From NCBI GenBank assembly GCA_002491945.1, contig DKWX01000009.1, positions 5,777 through 35,808 of the forward strand: a DNA stretch of 30,032 bases, in the 5' to 3' direction. The position numbers and the translations under genes are program-made. Numbering within the stretch: position 1 is the stretch's first letter; every line of letters starts with the position of its first letter. Source of the stretch: Porphyromonadaceae bacterium UBA7141. Its GTDB lineage: Bacteria; Bacteroidota; Bacteroidia; Bacteroidales; Muribaculaceae. The notes under the pieces were generated by a model. The model worked only from the letters and a program-made list of their open reading frames with translations, was not told the DNA's origin and searched no databases. This document shows positions 15,413 through 24,011 of the stretch, piece by piece.

Positions 15413-18400
15413 ATGAAACGAAAAACTCTACTGACCTTCACGCTGACGGCTGTGTCGATGACAGCATTGGCCGACAATATTTCAGTGAGGGGTACGGTGA
15501 TATCCAAGACTGATGACGAGCCGCTGATTGGCGCCACTGTAATGTGTGCCGGCACCAAGGCCGGAACAGCCACCGACATCGACGGAAACTTCGAGATATC
15601 GGTGCCGGAGGGCTCAAAACTTACGTTCTCATATGTAGGCTACACTACGGAGACACTTCCGGCCACCACAACGATGACCGTATATATGTCGGAAGACAAC
15701 GCTATGCTTGATGAAGTGGTCGTAGTGGGCTACTCTTCGGAGAAGAAGTCAGACTTGACGGGCGCAGTGTCTGTAGTCAAGATGAAAGATGTGTCGGACA
15801 CTCCGACAGGCAACGTGCTGCAGGCCCTTCAGGGGCGTGTGCCTGGCATGAACATCACCACCGACGGAACCCCCGGTGGTCTGAGCACAGGCACCTCAAT
15901 CCGAGGCGCATCCTCTTTCCGAGGAGATGCCAACGGCCCGCTTTACGTAATCGACGGAGTGATGACCCGTGACAACCCGGGCACAATCCTCAATAGCAAC
16001 GATATCGAATCAATCCAGGTGCTGAAAGATGCCGCTTCAGCCTCAATCTACGGTGCGCAGGCTGCCAACGGTGTGATTATCATCACCACAAAACGTGCAA
16101 AACAGGGTGAGTGTAAAGTCACCTTCGATGCCACACTCACAGCCCAGACTTACTCAAGCGGACTCGACATGCTTGACGCCGACCAATGGGGTCAGGTGTA
16201 TTGGAGTGCCTACAAGTACAGCTACGGCACTACACCCACATCCGAACTCTACGGCAACGGCGCCACTCCGAAGCTTCAATCCTATACCAACCTCAACGGA
16301 GTGCTTGTCAATCCACAGAACACAGACTGGGAGAAGGAAATACACCGCACCGCACTGATGCAGACCTACAGTGTAGGCTTGTCGAAAGGTTCCGAAAACG
16401 GGTCGTCATCCCTCTCACTCAGCTGGCTTGACCACGACGGCATTATCAAAGGGACCGACTTCCAGAAAGCCAATGCCCGTCTCAGCTCCGACTATGGTTA
16501 TCTCAATAACCGTCTTCGCGCCGGTGGCAACCTGACGCTCAACTGGTGGCGTCAGCACAATGCGCCCGGCGGCATTGAGGAGAACGCAATAAAGATGCAT
16601 CCCGCACGCACGGTCTATGACTCGGAAGGGAACTATAACGACCAGGTGGCCTACGGTCTGAATGATACGCCGAACCTCATTCGCCTTATTGATGAAGAGG
16701 CCAACAACCGCCGTGAATACTGGCGCATCTTCGGTAACGCATACCTCTCTATCGAGCCTGTGAAGAACCTTATCATCAAAACCAACTTCGGTATCAACCA
16801 CCACCGGGGCACAGACAAGACCTTCACACCGGCCAACCTGCGCGACCAGAGCAATACACTCAAACAGTACTCCAGCCTGACCACCAACTGGGTATGGACC
16901 AACACCGCGCAGTATAACATCGACTTCGGTCAGAACTCTCTGATGGCACTTCTCGGCATCGAGGCCAAGCGTGACCACTTCGAGGATATGTGGGGCGAGG
17001 GCAAGGGACTTGAACTTGAAGACCCCGACTACCTCTATCTTGGCAATACGACCTACAACCGCAATACAGGCTCTGGCGCATCGAACTACTCGATGTTCTC
17101 CGTATTCGGAAAAATCAACTACTCATGGGCCGACAAATATCTCGTATCGTTCACCCTGCGCCGCGACGCATCATCGCGCCTTTCAAAGGAGCACAACTAC
17201 GACTGGTTTCCCTCTGTATCAGCAGGCTGGCGCATCACACAGGAATCCTTCATGGAAGGTTCGCGCCATTGGCTCAACGAGCTTAAGATACGTGCCGCTT
17301 ACGGTATCAACGGCAATGATATCATAGCTAACGATGCCTTCTATGCGAAGTATGCAATGGACCTTGACCGTGCGGCCTACGCTCTGGGTGGCGCCAATAC
17401 TCTGTCGCCCGGCGCCTATCGCTCGCGCAGCACCAACCCCGATCTGACATGGGAGAAGACGCATCAGACCAACGTCGGATTTGACGCCTCTCTCTTCAAT
17501 AGCCGCCTCAACCTCTCATTCGACTATTTTTATAAGAAGACCAACGACATGCTTGTGGAAAAACCCTATATCGCTACAATCGGCGAGGGTGGCTACTGCT
17601 GGTATAACGGTGGTTCGATGGAGAATAAGGGTGTGGAAATCTCGGCAGAGTGGCGCCAGTATATCCGCGACGACTTCAACTTCAACATCGGCGTGAACGC
17701 TACAGTGATGAAGAACAAGGTGACAGACCTCATGGACGACATCTACTATACCTGGGGAGGCGGCAACGGCCGCGACAAGAGTATCGTAGGACAGGCACTC
17801 GGCTCATGGATGGGCTACAAGACCGATGGCATCTTCCGCACACAGGAAGAAGTAGACGAATATCTGGCTACATATAAAGTCAGCTTCGGCAATCCCGGTG
17901 TGGGGCGCATACGCTATGTGGATACTGACGGAGACGGAGAAATCAGCGACCGCGACCGCACCTGGCTCGGCACCGACCTGCCCAAAGCGCAGTTCGGCAT
18001 CAATCTTGGTGCTAACTGGAAAGGCTTCGACTTCAGCCTCTTCTTCAACAGCATAATTCGCGACGCTTGGGTCAACTCGAAGTTCTACACCGACTTCTTC
18101 CCCCTCTGGACTGGCAACCACGGCGTAGCCCTTATGGAAGCCGCCGACGCCTACGACCGCTATCTGCTCACCGGCTACTATGATTCAGATGTGCCGGCAC
18201 CTTCGGTCGACAACTCCAACAGTGAGAATGAAAGTTCGCAGTACTTCATAGAAGACGGTTCGTTCCTGCGTCTCAAGACCCTGACATTAGGGTACACACT
18301 GCCCAAATCAGTGCAGAGCAAGCTCCGTCTAAGCAATGCCCGCATCTACTTCCAGGCACAGAATCTCTTCACCATCACCTCCTACAGCGGCGCCGATCCG

Positions 18401-18466
18401 GAAGGTCTGGGTTATCCCTATGCTCTCCCGCGCCAGTACACCTTCGGCATACAGTTCGGATTCTGA
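15413..18466 (+). CDS. SusC-like TonB-dependent outer-membrane receptor
   Basis: This 1017-residue outer-membrane importer takes up oligosaccharides as the barrel half of a SusCD complex, with energy from TonB. After a signal peptide (MKRKTLLTFTLTAVSMTALA) there is a carboxypeptidase-regulatory-like domain (ISVRGTVISKTDDEPLIGAT to FSYVGYTTETL). A TonB-box-like region, DEVVVVGYSSEKKSDLTG, precedes the plug domain (VLQALQGRVPGMNI, YVIDGVMTRDN, IQVLKDAASASIYGAQAANG). The long beta-barrel ends in RQYTFGIQFGF with the terminal aromatic expected for outer-membrane assembly. I moved the start from 15377 to 15413 because 12 extra residues would precede the signal peptide and overlap the promoter box. 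susD follows after 53 bp. The substrate, probably fructan or fructo-oligosaccharide, is inferred from neighbours. Confidence 0.95.
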   Translation: MKRKTLLTFTLTAVSMTALADNISVRGTVISKTDDEPLIGATVMCAGTKAGTATDIDGNFEISVPEGSKLTFSYVGYTTETLPATTTMTVYMSEDNAMLDEVVVVGYSSEKKSDLTGAVSVVKMKDVSDTPTGNVLQALQGRVPGMNITTDGTPGGLSTGTSIRGASSFRGDANGPLYVIDGVMTRDNPGTILNSNDIESIQVLKDAASASIYGAQAANGVIIITTKRAKQGECKVTFDATLTAQTYSSGLDMLDADQWGQVYWSAYKYSYGTTPTSELYGNGATPKLQSYTNLNGVLVNPQNTDWEKEIHRTALMQTYSVGLSKGSENGSSSLSLSWLDHDGIIKGTDFQKANARLSSDYGYLNNRLRAGGNLTLNWWRQHNAPGGIEENAIKMHPARTVYDSEGNYNDQVAYGLNDTPNLIRLIDEEANNRREYWRIFGNAYLSIEPVKNLIIKTNFGINHHRGTDKTFTPANLRDQSNTLKQYSSLTTNWVWTNTAQYNIDFGQNSLMALLGIEAKRDHFEDMWGEGKGLELEDPDYLYLGNTTYNRNTGSGASNYSMFSVFGKINYSWADKYLVSFTLRRDASSRLSKEHNYDWFPSVSAGWRITQESFMEGSRHWLNELKIRAAYGINGNDIIANDAFYAKYAMDLDRAAYALGGANTLSPGAYRSRSTNPDLTWEKTHQTNVGFDASLFNSRLNLSFDYFYKKTNDMLVEKPYIATIGEGGYCWYNGGSMENKGVEISAEWRQYIRDDFNFNIGVNATVMKNKVTDLMDDIYYTWGGGNGRDKSIVGQALGSWMGYKTDGIFRTQEEVDEYLATYKVSFGNPGVGRIRYVDTDGDGEISDRDRTWLGTDLPKAQFGINLGANWKGFDFSLFFNSIIRDAWVNSKFYTDFFPLWTGNHGVALMEAADAYDRYLLTGYYDSDVPAPSVDNSNSENESSQYFIEDGSFLRLKTLTLGYTLPKSVQSKLRLSNARIYFQAQNLFTITSYSGADPEGLGYPYALPRQYTFGIQFGF

Positions 18467-18519
18467 TCCGGTAGCCGAAACAAAACAGCGATAATAATCC
18501 TTAAGACCCGATCAACAAA

Positions 18520-20289
18520 ATGAAAATCAAAAATATATTGGCCTTTACACTCGCATCGGCCGCACTTGTATCATGCTCTGACGACTTTCTGGAGAACAAA
18601 CCACAGGGTTCACTCTCCGAAGGTAACATGAACGACCCCGAGGCAATAGACCTGCTTATCAGCGGAGCTTATGCCACATTCGGCGCACGCTATGCCGACT
18701 CCAACGATCCCCATCTGTTTCCGGTGACGAACTGGAGCTATGGTGAAGTACGTGCCGACAACGCCTACAAGGGAGGCGGCGGAGAAACCGACCTCTGGGA
18801 GTTCCACGATATGGAGACTGCTAAACTTCAGCCCAACAACGGACTTCTGGACGGCAAATGGTTCAACGTGTATTGCGGCATCTCTCGCTGTAATTCCGCA
18901 ATAAGGGCCCTTCGCAAGATAAGCACTGAGACAGAGCCTGATCGCGACACACGCATAGCCGAGATGATGGTGATACGTTGCCATTGGTATTTCGAGCTGG
19001 TGCGCCTCTTTAACCGAATCCCCTATATGGATATCGATCTGGCCGAAAATGAATACGTAAATGTGCGCAACGATGAGTTCACACGTGAAGAGCATCTTGC
19101 CCGCATCGCCTCCGAACTTCTTGCAGCCGCTAATGACCTTCCCGACTCACAGCCCGAAATCGGACGCATCAACCGCCGTATAGCACTGGCCTATGCAGCC
19201 AAGGTTAAACTCTATCAGGCATACGAGCAGGATCCGCAGACCAATGCTGTGGTAAATATCAATCGCGAGCTGATGCAGGAAGTAGTGGACATAATTAATA
19301 AAGTCCAGGGCTACGATCTATTGTCAGACTTCCAGCAGCTCGACCTTATGGAGTATGAGAACGGCCCGGAATCGGTGTTTGCCATTCAGTACTCAAAGGA
19401 TGACGGATCCGGCGGCGTAGGGCGCATCAACTGGAGCAATCTGCTCAACTCAATGACCGGCCCCGGCTGTCCGTGGCAGGGGGATGGATTCTTCCTCCCG
19501 TCGCAGGACCTTATCAATGCCTACCAGACCGATTCTGACGGACTCCCCGTATTCGACTATCAGAACCGCCCGGACTACGGCACAGTAGAATTCGCATCCG
19601 ACGGCAGCTATAAGCTTGCCAATGTTGACGGCAATGTCGATCCTCGTCTTGATTTCGTGATCGGCCGCCCCACCATCACCTACAAGACTTATGAAGAAAG
19701 CGCCTGCGGACTCTGGGTGCGTAACAGCGATGTATATGGCTACAACAATACCAAGCGCTTCTGGCTCTCACCCGAATCACCTGAAGCCATGCAGGGTTGG
19801 CCCTGGGGCGCATCGGCGCTCAACTGGCAGATTATCCGCTACGCAGACCTGCTTCTCTATAAGGCTGAAGCTCTCATAGAGCTGGGTGGCAACGGACTTG
19901 AGGAGGCCCGACAGCTTATAAACCGAGTGCGTACCCGCGCCATGGACAGTGCCTATGTCAAGGATTTCAACGATCCGTCGAAGGATGCGGCCCACTACAA
20001 AATAGGCCTTTATCCTGCAGCAGGATGGAATCAGGATTACGCCCGTCAGGCTCTCCGCACAGAGATGCGCCTCGAAAAGGCTATGGAGGGTGAACGATTC
20101 TTCGACCTGGTGCGCTGGGGTATAGCCCGCGAGACAATGAACCGCTACTTCGAAGCAGAACGCGACACACGTATCTACTATCAGAATGCAAGCTTCGAGT
20201 TGGGTGAGGAATACTTCCCGGTGCCTGTGGCCCAGTATAACTTCTCGGGAGGCAAGTATGTTCAGAATCCAGGTTATCCCGCATTCTGA
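18520..20289 (+). CDS. SusD-like surface glycan-binding lipoprotein
   Basis: This 589-residue lipoprotein forms the lid over the SusC barrel and binds the incoming glycan. A lipoprotein signal peptide ends in ALVSC with the lipidated cysteine at residue 19, followed by SDDFLENKPQG, the usual SusD N-terminus. The alpha-helical repeats carry typical SusD stretches such as RCHWYFELVRLFNRIPYM, RYADLLLYKAEALIELG and the closing EKAMEGERFFDLVRWG. The C-terminus YFPVPVAQYNFSGGKYVQNPGY is characteristic. It is co-transcribed with susC. No SusE/SusF-like or surface endo-acting enzyme gene follows, and a strong hairpin closes the operon at 20394-20437. Glycan specificity cannot be read from the sequence itself. 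Confidence 0.95.
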   Translation: MKIKNILAFTLASAALVSCSDDFLENKPQGSLSEGNMNDPEAIDLLISGAYATFGARYADSNDPHLFPVTNWSYGEVRADNAYKGGGGETDLWEFHDMETAKLQPNNGLLDGKWFNVYCGISRCNSAIRALRKISTETEPDRDTRIAEMMVIRCHWYFELVRLFNRIPYMDIDLAENEYVNVRNDEFTREEHLARIASELLAAANDLPDSQPEIGRINRRIALAYAAKVKLYQAYEQDPQTNAVVNINRELMQEVVDIINKVQGYDLLSDFQQLDLMEYENGPESVFAIQYSKDDGSGGVGRINWSNLLNSMTGPGCPWQGDGFFLPSQDLINAYQTDSDGLPVFDYQNRPDYGTVEFASDGSYKLANVDGNVDPRLDFVIGRPTITYKTYEESACGLWVRNSDVYGYNNTKRFWLSPESPEAMQGWPWGASALNWQIIRYADLLLYKAEALIELGGNGLEEARQLINRVRTRAMDSAYVKDFNDPSKDAAHYKIGLYPAAGWNQDYARQALRTEMRLEKAMEGERFFDLVRWGIARETMNRYFEAERDTRIYYQNASFELGEEYFPVPVAQYNFSGGKYVQNPGYPAF

Positions 20290-20393
20290 TGCAGGATAAA
20301 TGGTTCCGAACTATTTGAAAGACACGCACACACATTGATCACCCCCACCGGAACCTTAATCTTCCAGATACCGACAGATATTTGATAATGTAG

Positions 20394-20437
20394 AGATTGC
20401 CGGCCGGATGCTCTCAACAGCATCCGGCCGGCAATCT
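20394..20437 (+). terminator. Strong hairpin terminator of the susC-susD operon
   Basis: The arms at 20394-20412 and 20419-20437 form a perfect 19-bp stem (AGATTGCCGGCCGGATGCT) with a 6-nt CTCAAC loop. TTGATTCTT follows on the plus strand. It lies between the convergent susD and LtaS-like genes, just beyond the stop of the latter, so it may work in both directions. The T-tract is interrupted, but the stem is very stable. Confidence 0.75.
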
Positions 20438-20471
20438 TTGATTCTTCCAATTTCTCACCGCATGGGGAGTG

Positions 20472-22262
20472 TCACTTCTGCGCGTTGCCGCAGTGACCGA
20501 AATAATTACCGCGCCATATATGTTCTGAAATGCTGAAAGCATCGCCTGAAGATGCCGGGGGAATGCCGATGATGTCGCCGCGTCCGTCGACAGCTCCTCT
20601 CAGATCCGGTGAAAACAGATTGTCAGACAGACCGTGATAAGATAATGTATCGGTCGCGCCTGTAAGAGCGAGAATGGTGGGAAATATATTTACCTGTCCG
20701 GCATCACGGTCAGAGATGCCGGAGATGCCGCAATTGATGAATGCGGCGAAGCAGCGTTTGTCGGCTCCCCGGCCACTGTCCGGCTCGATGTCATGGGTGT
20801 GATCGGATACTACAACAATCATAGTGTCGTCATAGATGCCTTTCTTCTTCAGGAACTCTATGAAGCGGCCAAGTTCAAGGTCAAAGTAATGAGTTGCGGC
20901 AAGGTAGCGCCTCATTAACTCGCTTTGACCCGGAACAGGGGGAAGCTGCGATGCAGCTTCCTCAATAAACGGAGTGTGCATACTTCCCGTAATCAGCTGT
21001 AGGAGGAAAGGGGAACTCAGTCCGGAGTCGATAAGTTGCTCCGCTTTACGGAACATTCCTCCGTCAATTCCATAGTCAGCTACAAGGGACTCGTAATCGG
21101 CAATCACGAAAGTCTTACTGTATCCCAGATTCTGGCTGACTATACGCTCATGCCAGAACTGACCATCAGTGGCGAACACTGCGGCATTACAATGGCCGGC
21201 ATAGATGCGAGGCAGCGAAGGGACCTCCGTTACGGAGAATGACGCACGGTTGACAGTGACGCCCTGAGCTACAGGAAGCAGGCCGGTGTTGATTAGCAGT
21301 TGGCCGTCGATGGAATTGCCATCCTTAGTCTGTGTGGCTATTCTGGTACTGCTGAATGTGCCCGGCTGATGGATAAGCGCGTTGATTACCGGAGTGATTT
21401 CGATTCCGGCACACTTGCTTTCCACCACATCGGCATTGAGGGACTCTGCTATTATTACAATCAGATTCTTTGAGCGATTGGCCTCAGTGATATCGTGGAC
21501 TACAGGTGAAGACGGGACATCGGCAATAAACCGGCTAATTCTGTCGCAGTCGGCGTGGGAAAGCTGTAGCGGACGGTCGAATAGAAGCCGGAGGCTTCCC
21601 CCGATAAAATCCAACGTGAAGAATACAGGGCCCTTGTAGAGATAATGGCGCATATTGTCTTCACTCGGAGTGAGCACATCGGTTGTGGATTCAAGAAAAT
21701 CAGAGAGTGTCCATCGGCGTTCTGCGCTGATAATCACGACTCTTATCACAAGTATAGAGCTTATAAGAAACGCTATCCCCGACATAAGAAGTATATGCCG
21801 CTTCTCTTTACCTGAGGGACGCCATGAGAGGGGACGCAGCAGCCATCCAGTCATTCCCGGCAATGCGCCGAGTGGGACAATCAGGAAATCATACCATCGC
21901 ACAAGGGGGATTGTGGATTCCAGCAACGCTCCCCCCATATTTTCAGTCATAGTGATACATGCAGGCGAAAGAATCGTTCCCCAGAACCGGAAATACCATA
22001 TGTTGGGGAGTACAATCAGAGCCGGAATCAATGCCCCCCACAGCATTACGGCCCGGCCACGCGGGCGCATCCACCAGTAAGGGACAGATAAGGCAAGCAA
22101 CGCCCCTCCGGCCACAGCTAAATCCTTAAGCAGGGAAGGTGAAGTCTTGTCGACCGCAAAAAGCAGCCACATCCATACCGCAGTCAGAGTGGCGAGCAAC
22201 ACAAGATAAGCCGCCGCAGTGCGTCGGCATGATGAAGACAGATAACTGTTGAAGATAGACAT
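20472..22262 (-). CDS. LtaS/MdoB-like membrane phosphotransferase or sulfatase
   Basis: This 596-residue inner-membrane protein has about five hydrophobic helices in its first 190 residues. They precede a periplasmic alkaline-phosphatase/sulfatase-superfamily domain (about 265-560). Metal and active-site landmarks are E in IIAESLN, candidate nucleophile S317 in KDGNSIDGQ, GSMHTPF with a histidine, and VVVSDHTHDIEP with the Asp-His pair. The architecture matches lipoteichoic-acid-synthase-like and MdoB-like proteins. In Gram-negatives these transfer phospho-headgroups to glycans or lipids, or act as phosphatases. No CxPxR sulfatase-maturation motif is seen, so classical sulfatase activity is unlikely. 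It is transcribed alone and convergent with susD. The substrate is unknown and no link to the fructan genes is evident. Confidence 0.85.
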   Translation of the reverse strand: MSIFNSYLSSSCRRTAAAYLVLLATLTAVWMWLLFAVDKTSPSLLKDLAVAGGALLALSVPYWWMRPRGRAVMLWGALIPALIVLPNIWYFRFWGTILSPACITMTENMGGALLESTIPLVRWYDFLIVPLGALPGMTGWLLRPLSWRPSGKEKRHILLMSGIAFLISSILVIRVVIISAERRWTLSDFLESTTDVLTPSEDNMRHYLYKGPVFFTLDFIGGSLRLLFDRPLQLSHADCDRISRFIADVPSSPVVHDITEANRSKNLIVIIAESLNADVVESKCAGIEITPVINALIHQPGTFSSTRIATQTKDGNSIDGQLLINTGLLPVAQGVTVNRASFSVTEVPSLPRIYAGHCNAAVFATDGQFWHERIVSQNLGYSKTFVIADYESLVADYGIDGGMFRKAEQLIDSGLSSPFLLQLITGSMHTPFIEEAASQLPPVPGQSELMRRYLAATHYFDLELGRFIEFLKKKGIYDDTMIVVVSDHTHDIEPDSGRGADKRCFAAFINCGISGISDRDAGQVNIFPTILALTGATDTLSYHGLSDNLFSPDLRGAVDGRGDIIGIPPASSGDAFSISEHIWRGNYFGHCGNAQK

Positions 22263-22285
22263 CGTTACAGGATTATGTGGGTATC

Positions 22286-22300
22286 CCGCCTGTCAGGCGG
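22286..22300. promoter_or_regulatory. Perfect 15-bp palindrome in the LtaS-like gene leader
   Basis: CCGCCTGTCAGGCGG is a 7+1+7 palindrome located 24 nt before the ATG at 22262. It lies just downstream of the -7 box at 22316-22323, so it would be in the transcript leader or act as an operator over the start site. Confidence 0.4.
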
Positions 22301-22315
22301 AACATGTAGACGATG

Positions 22316-22323
22316 CAAATATA
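22316..22323 (-). promoter_or_regulatory. Promoter -7 box of the LtaS-like gene
   Basis: The minus strand reads TATATTTG followed by C, a perfect TAnnTTTG match 54 nt before the start codon. The -33 element is not clear. The remaining gap to 22554 shows no gene. Confidence 0.5.
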
Positions 22324-22554
22324 CAAAAAAATCATGTGGCAGTATGCACTCTGATGCCAGATACTTCAATGCGGCAGTCTTTGCGCAGACCAATCTGTAT
22401 CCGCGGGATATCCGTAAAATTGGTGGGAAAATCCGGAATATCAGTTTGAAAATTCGGTGGATTGTCTCTAAATTTGCATTATCCGGGATTCGAACCTGCC
22501 GATTGACAGGTGTTTAGCCAAAGAGCCGGAATGCTGTAACATAATATATACATC

Positions 22555-22997
22555 ATGAAAAGACCGATACTTACAGTCATGGCGCCGGCCATGATGAGTC
22601 TTGCAGGAATCAATGCTTATGCTCAGGAGCAGGCACCTGCCAAAGTCTACTATGTAAAGGATATAACGCCGGAGAAGATGATGAATTACGAAGTGTCTGC
22701 CGGATGGCATCAGCCGCGTTATTTCGGTATCACCTCGGCACCCACTGGCAGCCTACGTGGCACCTCCGTATCTCGGCAGACATGCGCGGCATAGGCGGCC
22801 TATCCGCAAGCGAACGGATGGACGGCAATGAATCTTACGTGCTGCTCAATCTGAAAGCATCCTACGATCTATGCAGATACGTAAGTATATTTGTGCGCAT
22901 GGAAAATATAACTGATACACGCTACGTTATAAATTACGGATACCCTATGCCCTGATTCACAGCGATGGGAGGGGTAAGGCTTCGCCTGTCGATATGA
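22555..22997 (+). pseudogene. Chimeric remnant: signal-peptide protein start fused to TonB-receptor C-terminus
   Basis: Three pieces are readable. The ATG at 22555 opens with a signal peptide ending in AYAQ, then APAKVYYVKDITPE, which resembles the start of DUF362-type proteins of Bacteroides. The text then becomes PEKMMNYEVSAGW, a common beta-barrel phrase of TonB receptors. This frame ends at a stop near 22794. A different frame, open from 22704, continues the barrel: ISADMRGIGGL, LNLKASYDLCRYVSIFVRM and ENITDTRYVINYGYPMP. It stops at TGA 22953-22955. Beyond that stop the same frame reads FTAMGGVRLRLSI and ends at 22997, the natural receptor C-terminus, so the TGA probably replaced GGA. Thus there is a large internal deletion, a frameshift and a nonsense mutation. 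The receptor piece is well supported. The DUF362 origin is tentative. Confidence 0.75.
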
Positions 22998-23087
22998 AAT
23001 ACGGCTGGCGGGTTGTATCCTCATTCAGACCGGCAGAAATCCCCGGACAGTCCGGATTATCCCGGAGCACCTTTAAAGTATCTCATC

Positions 23088-23651
23088 ATGCGACCTGCGT
23101 ATACCGACATACTTCTCGTAATTGACATGCAACATGATTTTGTGGCCGATGATGCCCCCTGTCGTGTGGCCGGAGCCAAGGCCACGATTCCGGCCATCGC
23201 CCGTGCGCTTGATTCAGCCCGAAGCAGAGGGTGGGGAGTGGTGCACGTGATAAGGGAGCATCATCATGACGGGAGTGATGCCGAGACAATCCGCCGCCAT
23301 CTTTTCGATGATGGGGACGGTGTCTGTGTGGCAGGTACGCCGGGAGCCGGGATTGTGGATGAGCTTCATCCGGTGGCATCGGATTACGTAGTGGTGAAGA
23401 CACGTTTCGATGCTTTTTATGCCACCCGCCTTGAGCTGTTGCTCCGCAGTCTCGGTGCTGAAAGACTCTATATCGCCGGCACACAGTATCCTAACTGCAT
23501 ACGTGCCACAGCCGTGGGAGCGCTCGAACGCGACTATGACGTGACCGTGCTCACCGACTGCTGTAGTGCCGCCACCCCCGAAGTGGCGGAATCCAACATA
23601 TACGACCTGCGTAATATGGGGATACGCTGTGTGCCATTCCCCGAACTTTAA
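23088..23651 (+). CDS. Isochorismatase-family cysteine hydrolase (nicotinamidase-like)
   Basis: This is a small cytoplasmic alpha/beta hydrolase of 187 residues. The catalytic triad is visible: D13 in LLVIDMQHDF, K104 in VVVKTRFDAF and nucleophile C137 in GTQYPNCIRATAV. The TQYPNC context, a non-proline cis-peptide region before the cysteine, is typical of the isochorismatase-like family. Members include nicotinamidases and peroxyureidoacrylate or N-carbamoyl amidases, and the substrate here is not determinable. The frame extends upstream to a TTG at 23013, but those residues look non-coding (remnant DNA). The ATG at 23088 gives the standard family N-terminus. It stands alone between a receptor pseudogene and an insertion sequence and ends before a hairpin at 23692-23729. 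Confidence 0.9.
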   Translation: MRPAYTDILLVIDMQHDFVADDAPCRVAGAKATIPAIARALDSARSRGWGVVHVIREHHHDGSDAETIRRHLFDDGDGVCVAGTPGAGIVDELHPVASDYVVVKTRFDAFYATRLELLLRSLGAERLYIAGTQYPNCIRATAVGALERDYDVTVLTDCCSAATPEVAESNIYDLRNMGIRCVPFPEL

Positions 23652-23691
23652 TCTCCCGCATGGATTGAAAAATACTTAGGAATCTTAGTAA

Positions 23692-23729
23692 AACTGGAAT
23701 CATGACGTTTAAATGTAATGATTCCAGTT
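23692..23729 (+). terminator. Terminator of the cysteine hydrolase gene
   Basis: AACTGGAATCAT (23692-23703) and ATGATTCCAGTT (23718-23729) form a perfect 12-bp stem with a 14-nt loop. GATTATATTTTAAA follows. It lies 40 bp after the stop codon. The stem is AT-rich, so efficiency is uncertain. Confidence 0.6.
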
Positions 23730-23864
23730 GATTATATTTTAAATACTCTCTGAAGATTAATAATTTAAAGTAAAAGTGTGGCGACTGTTATTTTAAGCCA
23801 ATGTGAATTGTAATATCGGCAGCAAACACAATTATACATCCTTTACCCTCTCTCCCATACTTAA

Positions 23865-23897
23865 GACCGCTTCCAACAAAAAATGTGAACGCAGGGG
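23865..23897 (+). repeat. Left terminal inverted repeat of the IS
   Basis: This is 33 bp matching the right end at 24947-24979 in inverse orientation, with one mismatch (GTGAACGC here versus GTAAACGC at the other end). It lies 114 bp beyond the transposase stop. Confidence 0.85.
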
Positions 23898-24011
23898 CGC
23901 CGTACCGGAAGTAATTTCCTTCCCGAATCCATGTATCCGGCCATATGGGATATGGCAGTCTGCACCCATTCAGAAGAACAGGTGTATTGTCACAGGGGAA
24001 AGGGAGTGGCG

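Noticed and set aside
22484..22520. tRNA T-arm-like sequence on the minus strand (GGTTCGAATCCCGG) with an ACCTG..CAGGT stem beside it
   Set aside because: The T-stem does not pair properly (GCAGG against CCCGG) and no acceptor or D-arm can be formed. At most it is a tRNA relic or chance match.
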